A DNA stretch of 44,398 nt from a virus: the IMG/VR virus record IMGVR_UViG_3300022750_000022, positions 1 to 44,398 of that record, one strand, 5' to 3'. The stretch's first letter is position 1. The number at the start of each line of letters is the position of its first letter. Below, piece by piece: positions 15,062 to 23,977 of the stretch. The notes under the pieces were generated by a model, which was given only the letters and a program-made list of their open reading frames with translations, did no database searches and was not told the origin of the DNA. A program made the position numbers and the translations under genes.

Positions 15062-15156
15062 CCCCGCCGCCCGCGACCGACCGGGGGGGTATCAAAAGTT
15101 CCGAGACCCGTCGCCCGTCTACCGGCCTCCCTCTCACGCGGAGAATTTTTTTCCCG

Positions 15157-15627
15157 ATGAGCGATGAAAACGAGGGCCTAGTCGATCTGTGGGGCGATCC
15201 GTGGACGCCGGAGCCTGATCCGCGAGGGCGCAAGCGGCACAAGCGCGACCCGCATCTTGCGGAAAACATTGCAGTTCTTCGCGCATCAGAGCTGACCGAA
15301 GAGGAGATAGCGGCGCGGATCGGCCTCGATCCGAAGACCCTCCGCAAGTATTATTCCCGTGAGCTGCGTTCCGGGCCGGCCCTCGCGAAAGCGGTCCTGA
15401 CGGAGGCCATGTGGAAGAAGGCCAAGGGCGGAAACGTCTCGGCCGCCCGCTACATCCGCGAAGAGTTCAGCAAGGGTGACGTAGCCCGGGCCGATGAGCG
15501 GATGGGCGCTCGCGAGGCGAAGGAGCCCGTCCTCGGCGTGAAGGAGGAGCGGCAGGCGGCGGCCGAGGCGGTCGGGGGGCGGTTCGCGATCCCGCCTCCG
15601 CCCAAGCTGATCGTCGATAACGGCTGA
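15157..15627 (+). CDS. Terminase small subunit-like protein
   Basis: 156 aa. A helix-turn-helix at about 38-65 ([24 protein letters not shown] in two pieces) would recognise the packaging site. The C-terminal part includes [11 protein letters not shown] and an acidic segment. Starts [22 protein letters not shown] lies about 11 bp before the ATG. The stop overlaps the large-subunit start (TGATG), as is common in phage packaging modules. Confidence 0.85.
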   Translation: MSDENEGLVDLWGDPWTPEPDPRGRKRHKRDPHLAENIAVLRASELTEEEIAARIGLDPKTLRKYYSRELRSGPALAKAVLTEAMWKKAKGGNVSAARYIREEFSKGDVARADERMGAREAKEPVLGVKEERQAAAEAVGGRFAIPPPPKLIVDNG

Positions 15628-17315
15628 TGTCTGCGCTGGAGTGGACGACCGCCTGCCCGGACTGGGCGGACCGGATTGTCTCCCGCCGGTCGCTGGTGCC
15701 GGCGCCTCTGTTCGTTGATGAGGCCGAGGAGGCCCTGAAGGTCTTCAAGTCGCTGCGCATCGTCGATGCGCCGGGACAGCCGACGTTTGGCGAGGCCTGC
15801 GAGGAATGGGTCTTCGACTTCGTGCGGGCCGTCTTCGGCGCGTACGACGCGGGGCAGGGCCGCCGGCTGATCAACCAGTTCTTCCTGCTGATCAGCAAGA
15901 AGAACTCGAAATCGACGATCGCCGCCGGGATCATGGTCACCGCCCTCGTGCGGAACTGGCGGCACGGCGCCGAGCTGTTGTTGCTGGCGCCGACGCTGGA
16001 GATCGCGAACAACGCCTTCGAGCCCGCGCGATCCATGATCGATGCGGACGACGATCTGAAGGTTCTGCTCCACGTCCAGGAGCACATCCGCACGATCACC
16101 CATCGGGTGACCAAGGCGAAACTGAAGGTCGTCGCCGCTGACACCGACACCGTCGGCGGCAAGAAGGCCGGGTTCATCTTCGTCGACGAACTCTGGATCT
16201 TCGGGAAGCGCCCGAAGGCCGACGCGATGCTGAGGGAGGCGACCGGGGGAATGGTCTCCCGGCCCGAGGGTTTCGTCATCTGGGCCAGTACCCAGAGCGA
16301 CGAGGAGCCGGCGGGCGTCTTCAAGGCGAAGCTGACCTATTTCCGGCAGGTCCGGGACGGGCTGATCGTCGATCCAAAGAGCCTGGCGCTGATCTATGAG
16401 TTCCCGGCGGCCATGCTGGAGGCAAAGGCCTATCTGGACCCGGCGAACTTCTACATCACGAACCCAAACCTCGGGAAATCGGTCGACCAGATCTGGCTGG
16501 TAGATGAGCTGAAGAAGGTCCTGAACGCGGTCGGCGGTGAGCTGCAGGTCTTCCTGTCAAAGCACCTGAACGTCGAGATCGGCCTCCTGCTGGCGAACGA
16601 CCGCTGGGGCGGTGCCGATCACTGGGAGGCCGCCGCCGTCCCTGGGCTGACACTGGATGCGTTGCTAGAGCGGTGCGAGGTCGTCACGGTCGGCGTGGAC
16701 GGCGGCGGCCTGGACGACCTGTTCGCCACGACGGTTCTTGGGCGCGAGAGGGATACCCGAGACTGGCTGTCGTGGACCAAGGCCTGGGCGCACGACGACG
16801 TGCTCAAGCGGCGGATGGACATCGCGCCCCGACTGCTGGACTTCGCGGCGGATGGCGATCTGACCATCACGGCGGATCCCATGCAGCCCGTTCAGGAGAC
16901 GGCGGACATCGTCGAGCGGGTCTTCAAGTTGGGCCTCCTGCCAGAGAAGCATGGAATCGGCCTCGACCCCTACGGTATCGCCGAACTGGTGGACGCACTC
17001 GCCCTGCGAGGCATCCCGGAAGACATGATGGCCGCCGTTCGTCAGGGCGCGGCGCTCTCGCCCGCCACTTGGGGCACGGAACTAAAGCTGAAGAACAACA
17101 CGCTGTGGCATGCCGGGGCGCGCTTGATGGCCTGGTGTGTCGGCAATGCCAAAGCCCTGGTGAGGGGTGGCGCGGTGCTGATCACCAAAGAGACAGCAGG
17201 CCGCGCGAAGATCGACCCGCTGGTCTCGCTCTTCAACGCAGCGATGCTGATGAGCCGCAACCCGATCGCCAAAGGGCGCTCGGTCTATGAGACGCGCGGC
17301 ATTCGGATGGTTTGA
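15627..17315 (+). CDS. Terminase large subunit
   Basis: 562 aa, HK97/Terminase_1 type. The packaging ATPase has a Walker A variant, [11 protein letters not shown] (87-97), and Walker [10 protein letters not shown] (182-190). The nuclease half carries acidic residues in [10 protein letters not shown] (355-364) and in DPYG (about 445). It translocates DNA into the procapsid and cuts it. The portal gene follows 9 bp downstream. Confidence 0.95.
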   Translation: MSALEWTTACPDWADRIVSRRSLVPAPLFVDEAEEALKVFKSLRIVDAPGQPTFGEACEEWVFDFVRAVFGAYDAGQGRRLINQFFLLISKKNSKSTIAAGIMVTALVRNWRHGAELLLLAPTLEIANNAFEPARSMIDADDDLKVLLHVQEHIRTITHRVTKAKLKVVAADTDTVGGKKAGFIFVDELWIFGKRPKADAMLREATGGMVSRPEGFVIWASTQSDEEPAGVFKAKLTYFRQVRDGLIVDPKSLALIYEFPAAMLEAKAYLDPANFYITNPNLGKSVDQIWLVDELKKVLNAVGGELQVFLSKHLNVEIGLLLANDRWGGADHWEAAAVPGLTLDALLERCEVVTVGVDGGGLDDLFATTVLGRERDTRDWLSWTKAWAHDDVLKRRMDIAPRLLDFAADGDLTITADPMQPVQETADIVERVFKLGLLPEKHGIGLDPYGIAELVDALALRGIPEDMMAAVRQGAALSPATWGTELKLKNNTLWHAGARLMAWCVGNAKALVRGGAVLITKETAGRAKIDPLVSLFNAAMLMSRNPIAKGRSVYETRGIRMV

Positions 17316-17324
17316 GGAGGTCGA

Positions 17325-18647
17325 ATGGGATTGCTCCAGCGCCTTCTTGGCACGACGCCTGCATCGTCAGCGGCGAACCCGGTTCGCGCCGAGGGTTCTG
17401 GACTGCCCGCAGTGGCTCCGTACGATCTTAGCGACGCTTCACTGGTTGAGCAGCTGCGCAGCGCGGTCCGTTCTGAATCGGGCATGGCAGTCACGACAGA
17501 GACCGCGCTCAGAAACCCGACCGTCTTCCGATGCGTGGATCTGATCTGCGGCAGTGTGGCGATGCTGCCGCTCAATCTGCACCGCGAGACGGAGAGCGGA
17601 GACCTGACCAAGGCAACCGGCCACCCGCTCCAGCGGGTTCTGCGCCGCAGACCTAATGAATGGCAGACGCCGTTCGAGTTCAAAGGACTGATGCAGTACC
17701 GGGCGCTCGTCCACGACAAGGGCGCGGTTGCCCTGATCGTAAAGGCGCGCGGTCGGATCACCGAGCTTCTTCCTCTGAACCCCGACCGGATCGAGGTCGA
17801 GGTTAAGGACTACAAGGCCAAGTACACCTACAGCCGCAAAACTGGTGGTCGGATCGACCTCGATCCGAGCGAGGTTCTACATCTGAGGGGGCTGACGTTC
17901 GACGGCGTAAGCGGCTTGTCGCGCGTGCGTAAGGCCGCCGAAGCGATCGCCATTGCGATGGCCGCCGAACGGGCAACCGCCAATATCTTCAAGAATGGCA
18001 CTTTCGCTTCCGGTGCGCTGACGATCCCAGGAGAGCTGAGCGCCGAGGCGTTCCAGCGTCTTAAAGAGAGTTGGAATTCTCGCCACAGCGGCGCGGATAA
18101 TGCCGGCAGCACTCCCCTGTTGGAGGGCGGCACGAAATACGAAGCCTTCGCGATGAGCGCCCGGGATGCGCAATCCGCCGAGGCGCGCCGGTTTCAGGTC
18201 GAGGAAATCCTGCGCGTGTTCGGCGTCCCTCGCCCACTGGCCATGATGGATGACACCGGCTGGGGCAGCGGCATCGAGCAGCTGTCGATCGGCTTCGTGC
18301 GATACACGCTGAACCCGTGGTTCCGGGCTTGGGAAGAAGCGATCGACCGCTCTTGCCTGGGGGCCAACGAGGACGACTACGCCGCCAAGTTCAACCCGGC
18401 CGCACTGCTCAACGGGACGATGAAAGACCAATACGACGCCTTCGCGAAGGCGAGCGGAGCGGGTGGCCACAAGCCTTGGATGACGGCCAACGAAATCCGG
18501 AAGCTGCTCAATCAGCCGAGACACCCTGACGGCGACGGCTTGGACCGCGCTGGAGCGCCCAGCAGCGACGACACGGACGCCGATGATGCGGCCGACAAAA
18601 AGCTTGCCGATCGACAGCCCAAGAGGACCGATGATGACGAAGATTAA
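17325..18647 (+). CDS. HK97-family portal protein
   Basis: 440 aa. The family pattern is clear: MGLLQRLLG, then AVTTETALRNPTVFRCVDLI, ISTS-like substitution in AMLPLNLHRE, LNPDRIEV, and LRVFGVPRPLAMMDDTG. It forms the dodecameric ring at the capsid vertex. GAGGAGG precedes the ATG. The C-terminal 40 residues are acidic and may be disordered. The protease gene begins inside its last 17 bases. A dispersed palindrome falls in its N-terminal codons (17373-17387). Confidence 0.95.
   Translation: MGLLQRLLGTTPASSAANPVRAEGSGLPAVAPYDLSDASLVEQLRSAVRSESGMAVTTETALRNPTVFRCVDLICGSVAMLPLNLHRETESGDLTKATGHPLQRVLRRRPNEWQTPFEFKGLMQYRALVHDKGAVALIVKARGRITELLPLNPDRIEVEVKDYKAKYTYSRKTGGRIDLDPSEVLHLRGLTFDGVSGLSRVRKAAEAIAIAMAAERATANIFKNGTFASGALTIPGELSAEAFQRLKESWNSRHSGADNAGSTPLLEGGTKYEAFAMSARDAQSAEARRFQVEEILRVFGVPRPLAMMDDTGWGSGIEQLSIGFVRYTLNPWFRAWEEAIDRSCLGANEDDYAAKFNPAALLNGTMKDQYDAFAKASGAGGHKPWMTANEIRKLLNQPRHPDGDGLDRAGAPSSDDTDADDAADKKLADRQPKRTDDDED
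17373..17387 (+). repeat. Dispersed palindrome copy 4
   Basis: GCGAACCCGGTTCGC, full consensus. In the start of the portal gene. Confidence 0.8.
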
Positions 18648-19533
18648 CGCTCGCCCTCGCGCGGTCTGTGGACCTGTGCTTGCCCAGCGGCCGGGGAAGA
18701 TAACGCTTCCGACGAAGATGGACGTGTCGGCGCTCGCGAAGCCCGAAATCTTTGGCCATTGGAATGCCGGCATCCGCGCCGCTGGCCAAGCCGCGAACAA
18801 CGTAATCACGATCTATGATGTGATTGGCGAAGACTTCTGGACCGGCGGCGGCGTCACCGTGAACCGCGTAGACGCCGCCCTGCGCTCGATCGGGTCGGAC
18901 GTCGACGTCGAGGTCCACATCAACTCGCCCGGCGGCGACGTGTTCGAAGGCATCGCGATCTTCAATCGCCTGCGGGAGCACGGCGCAAAGATCACCGTCA
19001 AGGTCATGGGCCTGGCTGCCTCGGCCGCCTCGATCATCGCCATGGCCGGCGACGAAATCCTGATCGGGACTTCGTCCTTCATCATGATCCACGACACTTG
19101 GGTGGTCGCCATCGGCAACCGCCACGACATGACCGAGACGGCGGCCTTCCTCGAGCCTTTCGACGCCGCCCTCGCTGACGTCTACGCTACCCGCACCGGC
19201 CAGAGCGCCGCGGACTGCGCGGCGTGGATGGACGCCGAGAAGTGGATCAACGGCAGCGAGGCGATCCGCCTCGGCTTCGCCGACGGCCTCCTCCCGGCGG
19301 ATGCGCTGGAAGAGGACACCCCCACCACAGAACAGGCGCGCGCGACGAACGCGATGCGCCAGGCAGAACACGGTCTGATGGCAGGCGGCTCCAGCCGCGC
19401 CGAGGCCCGCGATCTGCTCGCCAAGATCAAGAGCAAGCCGGACGCTGCTCTCGATGCCCCCGCCAAGCCGGACGCTGGCGATCTGAGCTGGGTCGGCGCT
19501 GCTGCCGCCCTTTCACAATCCCTACGCGCCTGA
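18631..19533 (+). CDS. ClpP-like prohead protease
   Basis: 300 aa, S14 family. INSPGGDVFEG (97-107) is the oxyanion-loop region, GLAASAAS places catalytic Ser131 and MIHDTW gives His154. It would cleave scaffold parts of the capsid protein during head maturation. ATG 18631 (or 18634) follows AAGAGGA. The C-terminal 80 residues after the protease core may act as a scaffold or targeting segment. Overlaps the portal gene end. Confidence 0.92.
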   Translation: MMTKINARPRAVCGPVLAQRPGKITLPTKMDVSALAKPEIFGHWNAGIRAAGQAANNVITIYDVIGEDFWTGGGVTVNRVDAALRSIGSDVDVEVHINSPGGDVFEGIAIFNRLREHGAKITVKVMGLAASAASIIAMAGDEILIGTSSFIMIHDTWVVAIGNRHDMTETAAFLEPFDAALADVYATRTGQSAADCAAWMDAEKWINGSEAIRLGFADGLLPADALEEDTPTTEQARATNAMRQAEHGLMAGGSSRAEARDLLAKIKSKPDAALDAPAKPDAGDLSWVGAAAALSQSLRA

Positions 19534-19546
19534 GGAGGGCGAACAC

Positions 19547-20836
19547 ATGAAGATGCAACCCACCCGCTCGATCCTCGCCGGATCGACTGCCATCGCCCTG
19601 CCACGCGCCATCCAGCGCGTGATCAACAAGGGCGACCCTGCCGAGATCCTTGCCGCCCTGCAGAAGGACTTTGCCGAGTTCAAGACGGCGAACGACGAGA
19701 AGCTGAACGGCAAGGCCGACGTCGTCACCGATGAAAAGGTCGAGCGCATCAACGCCTCGGTCGGCGAACTGCAAGCCGCGCTCGACGCCCAGGCCAAGGA
19801 GATCGCGGCCTTCCGTCTGAACGGTCCTTCGAACGGCGAAAAGGCCCGCGTGCCCGATCCCGAATATTCGAAGGCGTTCGCCTCGTTCTTCCGCGAGGGC
19901 TCCGACGAGGCCACCATCAAGGCCGCACAGAAGTCGGGCGTCTACGCGGCCATGACGGTCGGCACCCAAGGCGACGGCGGCTACTTCGCCCCTGTCGAAT
20001 GGGACCGCACGGTCACCGGCAAGCTGAAGGAGCGCTCGCCCATCCGGGAGAACGCCAAAATCCAGTCGATCAGCGGCGCCGGTTTCCGTAAGCTGTACAG
20101 CGACCGCACCGTCGGCTCCGGCTGGGTCGGTGAAACGGCCAGCCGTCCCGCCACGTCCACGCCGACGATCACCCCGCTCGATTTCACCCCGGGCGAGCTC
20201 TACGCGTTCCCGTTCGCCTCGCAGATCCTGCTGGAAGATGCCGAGGTGGACATCGAACAGTGGCTGGCTGACGAGGTTGAGGTCGAGTTCAGCCGTCAGG
20301 AGAACATCGCGTTCCTGTCCGGCGATGGCGTCAACAAGCCCTTCGGCCTGCTGACTTACGTGGCAGGCGCTGCGAACGCGGCCAAGCATCCGTGGGGCGC
20401 CATCGGCGTGGTCAACTCCGGTTCCGCTGCGGCGCTGACGTCGGACGGCTTCATCGACCTGTTCTACTCGGTGCCGAAGGAACTGCGCGCGGGCGCGAAG
20501 CTGTACGCAAACCGCCTGACGCAGGGCAAGATGCGCAAGCTGAAAGACGGGGACGGCAACTACCTGTGGCAGCCGTCGTTCGCTGCCGGTCAGCCGGCCA
20601 CTCTGGCTGGTGAAGATGTGGTCGAGGTGCCTGATCTGCCGGACGTCGCCGCGAATGCGATCACGGCGCTCTACGGCAACATGGAGGCGACCTATTTGGT
20701 GGTCGACCGCCTGGGCATCTCCGTCCTGCGAGACAACCTGACCAACAAGCCGTTCGTCGGCTTCTACACCCGCAAGCGGGTCGGCGGCGGGGTCTACAAC
20801 CCCGAGCCGATGCGCGCGCTGAAGGTCGCCGCCTAA
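19547..20836 (+). CDS. Major capsid protein, HK97 fold
   Basis: 429 aa. A helical delta domain (about 25-105, with ILAALQKDFAEFKTAND and VGELQAALDAQAKEIAAF) is followed by the HK97 core, with PVEWDRTV, GWVGETAS, ELYAFPFASQILLED, FLSGDGVNKPFGLL and a typical end, FYTRKRVGGGVYN. The delta domain is probably removed by the upstream protease. GAGGAGGG precedes the ATG. A hairpin with T-rich tail follows the gene. Confidence 0.95.
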   Translation: MKMQPTRSILAGSTAIALPRAIQRVINKGDPAEILAALQKDFAEFKTANDEKLNGKADVVTDEKVERINASVGELQAALDAQAKEIAAFRLNGPSNGEKARVPDPEYSKAFASFFREGSDEATIKAAQKSGVYAAMTVGTQGDGGYFAPVEWDRTVTGKLKERSPIRENAKIQSISGAGFRKLYSDRTVGSGWVGETASRPATSTPTITPLDFTPGELYAFPFASQILLEDAEVDIEQWLADEVEVEFSRQENIAFLSGDGVNKPFGLLTYVAGAANAAKHPWGAIGVVNSGSAAALTSDGFIDLFYSVPKELRAGAKLYANRLTQGKMRKLKDGDGNYLWQPSFAAGQPATLAGEDVVEVPDLPDVAANAITALYGNMEATYLVVDRLGISVLRDNLTNKPFVGFYTRKRVGGGVYNPEPMRALKVAA

Positions 20837-20848
20837 CACGACGACTGA

Positions 20849-20880
20849 CCGGGCCGGGGGAAACCTCGGCCCGGCTTTCT
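20849..20880 (+). terminator. Hairpin after capsid gene
   Basis: CCGGGCCGGGG and CCTCGGCCCGG pair around a GAAA loop and are followed by CTTTCTT. A partial terminator here would keep capsid message in excess of downstream genes. Confidence 0.65.
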
Positions 20881-20940
20881 TGGATGGGCGGCTGTTCGCC
20901 CCTCCTGGCAAGCCGGGAACCCCGAGCGAAGGAGACCACC

Positions 20941-21180
20941 ATGGACAAGACCAGCAGCAAAGACCTGACGACCGACGCCAAGACCAAACCTGCCACCGAG
21001 TTTGAAGCATCGGGCGCTCCGCACCAGATCGTGCCGGACGTCGATCCCTCGCACCCGGCCGTCGACAATGATCCCCGCAAGGGCACGTCGATTGAACAAA
21101 ACCGCATCGACTTCAACGACCCGACCCTTTCGGGCGCCGAGGCTGTCGAAAAGAACCTGGCCGATCAGACCAAGGACTGA
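20941..21180 (+). CDS. Small acidic/hydrophilic head-region protein (79 aa)
   Basis: Begins MDKTSSKDLTTDAKTK, strongly hydrophilic and probably unstructured. AAGGAGA precedes the ATG. It lies between capsid and first connector, where phages often place minor head proteins. No family recognised. Confidence 0.65.
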   Translation: MDKTSSKDLTTDAKTKPATEFEASGAPHQIVPDVDPSHPAVDNDPRKGTSIEQNRIDFNDPTLSGAEAVEKNLADQTKD

Positions 21181-21183
21181 TCC

Positions 21184-21486
21184 ATGACCCTCAACGTCGT
21201 CGTCACCCAGACCGGCCCGCTGTTCACGCTTGAGGAAGCGAAGCAGCATCTGCGCGTCGATCACAGTGACGACGACGTGCTCATCTCTGCCTATTCAGAC
21301 GCGGCGGTCGCTCGCGTCCTTCAACACTGCGGCATTCCCCTCGTGCCAGACGGGGCTGTGCCCGAAGCTGCGTTCAAGGTGGCCGCGCTTCTCGTCCTCG
21401 GCGACATCTACGCCAATCGCGAGACCTCGACGCTTTCGCGGGCGGTTCTGTCGCTGGTCGATCCCTATCGCTGGCTCAAGGTCTAG
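21184..21486 (+). CDS. Head-tail connector, HK97 gp6-like
   Basis: 100 aa. The pattern FTLEEAKQHLRVDHSDDDVLISAY is the hallmark of this connector family (helical ring below the portal). The rest is helical (AVARVLQHCGIPLV; AAFKVAALLVLGDIYANRE). It has the usual length for the family and the usual place after the capsid gene. Confidence 0.88.
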   Translation: MTLNVVVTQTGPLFTLEEAKQHLRVDHSDDDVLISAYSDAAVARVLQHCGIPLVPDGAVPEAAFKVAALLVLGDIYANRETSTLSRAVLSLVDPYRWLKV

Positions 21487-21489
21487 CCC

Positions 21490-21504
21490 GCGAACCCGGT
21501 TCGC
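21490..21504 (+). repeat. Dispersed palindrome copy 5
   Basis: GCGAACCCGGTTCGC, full consensus, in the short gap between two genes. Confidence 0.8.
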
Positions 21505-21525
21505 CGGTCAACATTGGAGCCTGTC

Positions 21526-21705
21526 ATGCGTGTGATGTTCACCGAAGATTTCGACTACACGCCCAGCGGAGAGCCGGCGGTCCAGATCGCCTACAAGGCG
21601 GGGATGGAACTGACGGTGAAGCGCGAAGCGGGCGACGCAGCCGTTGCTGCGGGAAGGGCCAAGGAACTGCCCGCGCCCCCGCGTGAAGACGATGTCAAAG
21701 CCTAA
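21526..21705 (+). CDS. Small head-completion-region protein (59 aa)
   Basis: Begins MRVMFTEDFDYTPSG; a small beta-rich protein (QIAYKAGMELTVKREAGD) of a type found beside head-completion genes. GGAG lies 7 bp before the ATG. Overlaps the next gene by 14 bp. Function unknown. Confidence 0.65.
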   Translation: MRVMFTEDFDYTPSGEPAVQIAYKAGMELTVKREAGDAAVAAGRAKELPAPPREDDVKA

Positions 21706-22051
21706 GGGCGCGGGCGATCTCCGCCAGCGGGTCGGCTTCGAGCGACGAACCACTGGCGATGATGGTTTCGGAAACACACAGGGCGACTGGTCGGATCTGC
21801 GCATAGACCGGTCTTGTTCACTGCTCCCCGCAAGGGGCGGCGAAAGTGTCCAGGCTGCCCGTCTTGCAGGGTCCGCGGCCTTCGACCTTTGGGTCCGTTA
21901 CGACAGCGAAACGGTGCTTCTGACCACGGCGGACCGCGTCGTCGACCGGCGCGCCGATCGCACCTTCAATATCACCTTCGGTCCTGAGGACATGGACGGC
22001 GATCGTCGCTGGCTTCTCATGCAGGTCGTCTCGGGAGGCGCGGATGGCTGA
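21692..22051 (+). CDS. Head closure / head-tail adaptor protein
   Basis: 119 aa. The pattern GDLRQRVGFERR, then GNTQGDWSDL and a beta-rich middle, is that of SPP1 gp16 / HK97 gp7-type stoppers. It plugs the portal after packaging and takes the tail. The ATG at 21692 overlaps the previous gene; the ribosome site is weak, so coupled translation is likely. Confidence 0.8.
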   Translation: MSKPKGAGDLRQRVGFERRTTGDDGFGNTQGDWSDLRIDRSCSLLPARGGESVQAARLAGSAAFDLWVRYDSETVLLTTADRVVDRRADRTFNITFGPEDMDGDRRWLLMQVVSGGADG

Positions 22052-22463
22052 CGAAGGTCTGGAGGGCGTCGCGCGCCTGATGCGGCGTTTCGATCGTATG
22101 ACGCCGGCGGTTCGCGCCGCCGTGGCTCCGGTCGTTATGGAAGAGGCGCGGGGCATGGCGGACCAGATCATCCGCATCGCCCCATACGATCCCGCCGAGG
22201 ACGACGGCCAACACGTTCGCGACGGGGTCCGCGTTGAAGAAGGTCGCCTCGGCGACATCTCGGCCGTGGTGATCTCCGACGCGAAGGATGCCGAAGGACG
22301 GCCGAAAGCGCCCCGGGTCGAACTGGGGCACATGGCGGCGAACGGCGTCCAGGTCCCGGCGTCGCCATCGTTCTACCCGGTTGTCAGGGCGTCAAAAAAG
22401 GGCGTGAAGAAGCGGATCGCTGCGGCGGCGCGTAAGGCCATCCGCAAGGAAGCCGGGCTGTGA
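22044..22463 (+). CDS. HK97 gp10-like neck/tail-completion protein
   Basis: 139 aa. A helical start (LEGVARLMRRFDRMTPAVR), a central VELGHMAANGVQVPASPSF region and a basic helical end fit the gp10 family. These proteins join tail tube to connector. Overlaps both neighbours by a few bases, as usual in this module. Confidence 0.85.
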   Translation: MADEGLEGVARLMRRFDRMTPAVRAAVAPVVMEEARGMADQIIRIAPYDPAEDDGQHVRDGVRVEEGRLGDISAVVISDAKDAEGRPKAPRVELGHMAANGVQVPASPSFYPVVRASKKGVKKRIAAAARKAIRKEAGL

Positions 22464-22885
22464 TCGACGCACAGCTGCCCCTGCAAGCGGCCATCGTCGC
22501 TGTTGTGAAAGCGTCTGATGTCCTGAAAGGCTTGGTCGCCGATCGCATCTATGACCGCGTGCCGACCGACACGGCGGGCAAGGTCTCGGCCACGTTTCCC
22601 TATCTGTCCTTTGGACCCTTCTCGACCGATGGTCTCGGCGGGAGCTGCGACACGGGCCAAGACATCTATGTCCAGATCGACGGCTGGTCCCGGGCGGTCG
22701 GCACGGTCGAGGCCAAGCGCATCAATGCGGCCCTCATGGCCGTTCTGCTGGCCCCTTTTCCTGTAGAAGGGTTCCAGATCACGCTGGCACGGCTCGCTAT
22801 GCCGATGACCGTGCAGCCCGGCCGCGACGGGTTGACCAGCCAGTCCATCCTTCGCCTTCGCTTCTCCCTGTCCCCGTCGGCCTGA
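22460..22885 (+). CDS. DUF3168-type tail terminator (GTG start)
   Basis: 141 aa. LQAAIVAVVKASDVLKGLV followed by RIYDRVPT, FPYLSFG and TGQDIYVQIDGWSR is the DUF3168 pattern. It caps the tail tube once length is set by the tape measure. GTG at 22460 overlaps the preceding stop. A strong terminator follows the gene. Confidence 0.88.
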   Translation: MIDAQLPLQAAIVAVVKASDVLKGLVADRIYDRVPTDTAGKVSATFPYLSFGPFSTDGLGGSCDTGQDIYVQIDGWSRAVGTVEAKRINAALMAVLLAPFPVEGFQITLARLAMPMTVQPGRDGLTSQSILRLRFSLSPSA

Positions 22886-22918
22886 GACCGGCAGCCCATC
22901 CGCATCACGCGGTTTCCC

Positions 22919-22940
22919 GGCCCCTTCGCGGGGCCTTTTT
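22919..22940 (+). terminator. Rho-independent terminator before tail tube gene
   Basis: GGCCCC, loop TTCGC, GGGGCC, then TTTTT. Compact and with a full T-tract. It separates the head-completion block from the tail genes, so the tail tube may have its own start or antitermination. Confidence 0.8.
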
Positions 22941-22968
22941 CATGCCCTGAAGAGAAAGGCTCACGCCA

Positions 22969-23406
22969 ATGGTTGATACCTACGTTGATGTCGTCGACGG
23001 CGAGAAGATCCTCGTCCAGCTCGGCGACGGCGGGTCTCCCGAGACCTTCGCCCACGACTGCATGATCAACGCCGAGCGTGGCTTCACCCGCACGGCCAGC
23101 ACGATCACCAAGTCGGTTCCGAACTGTACCGACCCCTCGAAGCCCGACAAGACGACCCGGGTTCCGGACTCGACCGACAGCACGATCGCGGGTCAGGGTA
23201 AGGTCCATTCGGCGTCGGTCCTGGCCTGGCTGGGCCGGGTCGGGAAGATCACCAACGTCCGGGTCCGTCAGGCCGGCGTCTGGCGCGTCGCCGGCCCCTA
23301 TATCGTCACGTCGTTCGCCGTCACGGGCACGGCGCGGAACCACGCCACGGCCAGCATCGCGATGGAGCAGGCCGACGAGCCCACTTACACGGCCGACACC
23401 GTCTGA
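22969..23406 (+). CDS. Major tail tube protein
   Basis: 145 aa, beta-rich: DVVDGEKILVQLGDGG, FAHDCMINAERGFTRTAS, and a C-terminal ITNVRVRQAGVWRVAGPYIVT in pieces. Size and place between the terminator protein and the tail chaperone fit a siphovirus tube subunit. AAAGG precedes the ATG; its stop overlaps the chaperone start. Confidence 0.8.
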   Translation: MVDTYVDVVDGEKILVQLGDGGSPETFAHDCMINAERGFTRTASTITKSVPNCTDPSKPDKTTRVPDSTDSTIAGQGKVHSASVLAWLGRVGKITNVRVRQAGVWRVAGPYIVTSFAVTGTARNHATASIAMEQADEPTYTADTV

Positions 23407-23867
23407 TGAGCCGCTCCGCGCTTTATCGGGGCGTCTTCGGCGGCGCCAAGCAGGACTTCGTCCTGAACATCGGTGAGCTGGAAGAACTTCAGGAGCAGTG
23501 CGACGCCGGGCCTGAGGAGATCTTTCACCGGATCTCCGAAGGTCGGTGGCGGCTGGCGGACATCCGCGAAACCCTGCGGCTCGGCCTGAAGGGCGGGGGC
23601 ATGGACCCCGACATGGCCATGGTCATGGTCGCCCGGTACGCCTCGCCGGGTCAGCTGGCGGTCCACAAGCCGTTGGTGACTTGCATCCTGTCGGCCGCCT
23701 TGGTCGGCGCGCCCGATGAGGATGCTCCTCCCTCGGGGGAGAAGAAGGGGGGGCGGGGCCGCCGCCGCTCCCCCGCCGCAAAATCCGCTTCGGCGTCTTC
23801 TACGAAATCGGCGGCGCGATCGGCTACGCGCCCGACCAAGTCGCCCGCTGCTCCATCTGGCGACTGA
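23406..23867 (+). CDS. Tail assembly chaperone, unshifted product (GTA gp10-like)
   Basis: 153 aa. Residues 1-95 (KQDFVLNIGELEELQEQCDAG in two parts; RWRLADIRETLRLGLKGGGM) match the tail-chaperone family found in gene transfer agents. The last 50 residues in this frame are a low-complexity basic tail (SASASSTKSAARS), as expected when the real C-terminal domain is in another frame. It binds the tape measure during tail assembly. Confidence 0.85.
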   Translation: MSRSALYRGVFGGAKQDFVLNIGELEELQEQCDAGPEEIFHRISEGRWRLADIRETLRLGLKGGGMDPDMAMVMVARYASPGQLAVHKPLVTCILSAALVGAPDEDAPPSGEKKGGRGRRRSPAAKSASASSTKSAARSATRPTKSPAAPSGD

Positions 23868-23977
23868 TGGCCGCCTATCGCGGCTTCCTGCGGTCCAAGG
23901 GCGTGAAGGCCGCTGCGGCGGCTCCATCGGACGACGAGTTCGAAGCGGCAGTCAGGGAGGCGCGCGATGGAGGCTGA
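23406..23977 (+). CDS. Tail assembly chaperone, -1 frameshift product (G-T type, 190 aa)
   Basis: Reading shifts back one base at the run of seven G (23747-23753), where codons in the zero frame are AAG GGG GGG. The -1 frame is then open for 74 codons and gives IRFGVFYEIGGAIGY, VARCSIWRLMAAYRGFL and a final acidic stretch. That is a sensible folded domain typical of the second tail-chaperone protein. The frame closes at TGA 23975-23977, 11 bp into the tape-measure gene. Siphoviruses make a few percent of such a fusion; the efficiency here is unknown. Confidence 0.75.
23747..23753 (+). promoter_or_regulatory. Slippery site G_GGG_GGG for -1 frameshift
   Basis: A seven-G run in exactly the phase X_XXY_YYZ needs. 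GC-rich sequence just downstream could fold to stall the ribosome. The downstream -1 frame holds the conserved domain, which is the main support. Confidence 0.75.

Noticed and set aside
19427-21010. Leftward 527-codon frame antisense to the capsid gene
   Set aside because: No domain pattern; the opposite strand encodes a clear HK97 capsid protein.
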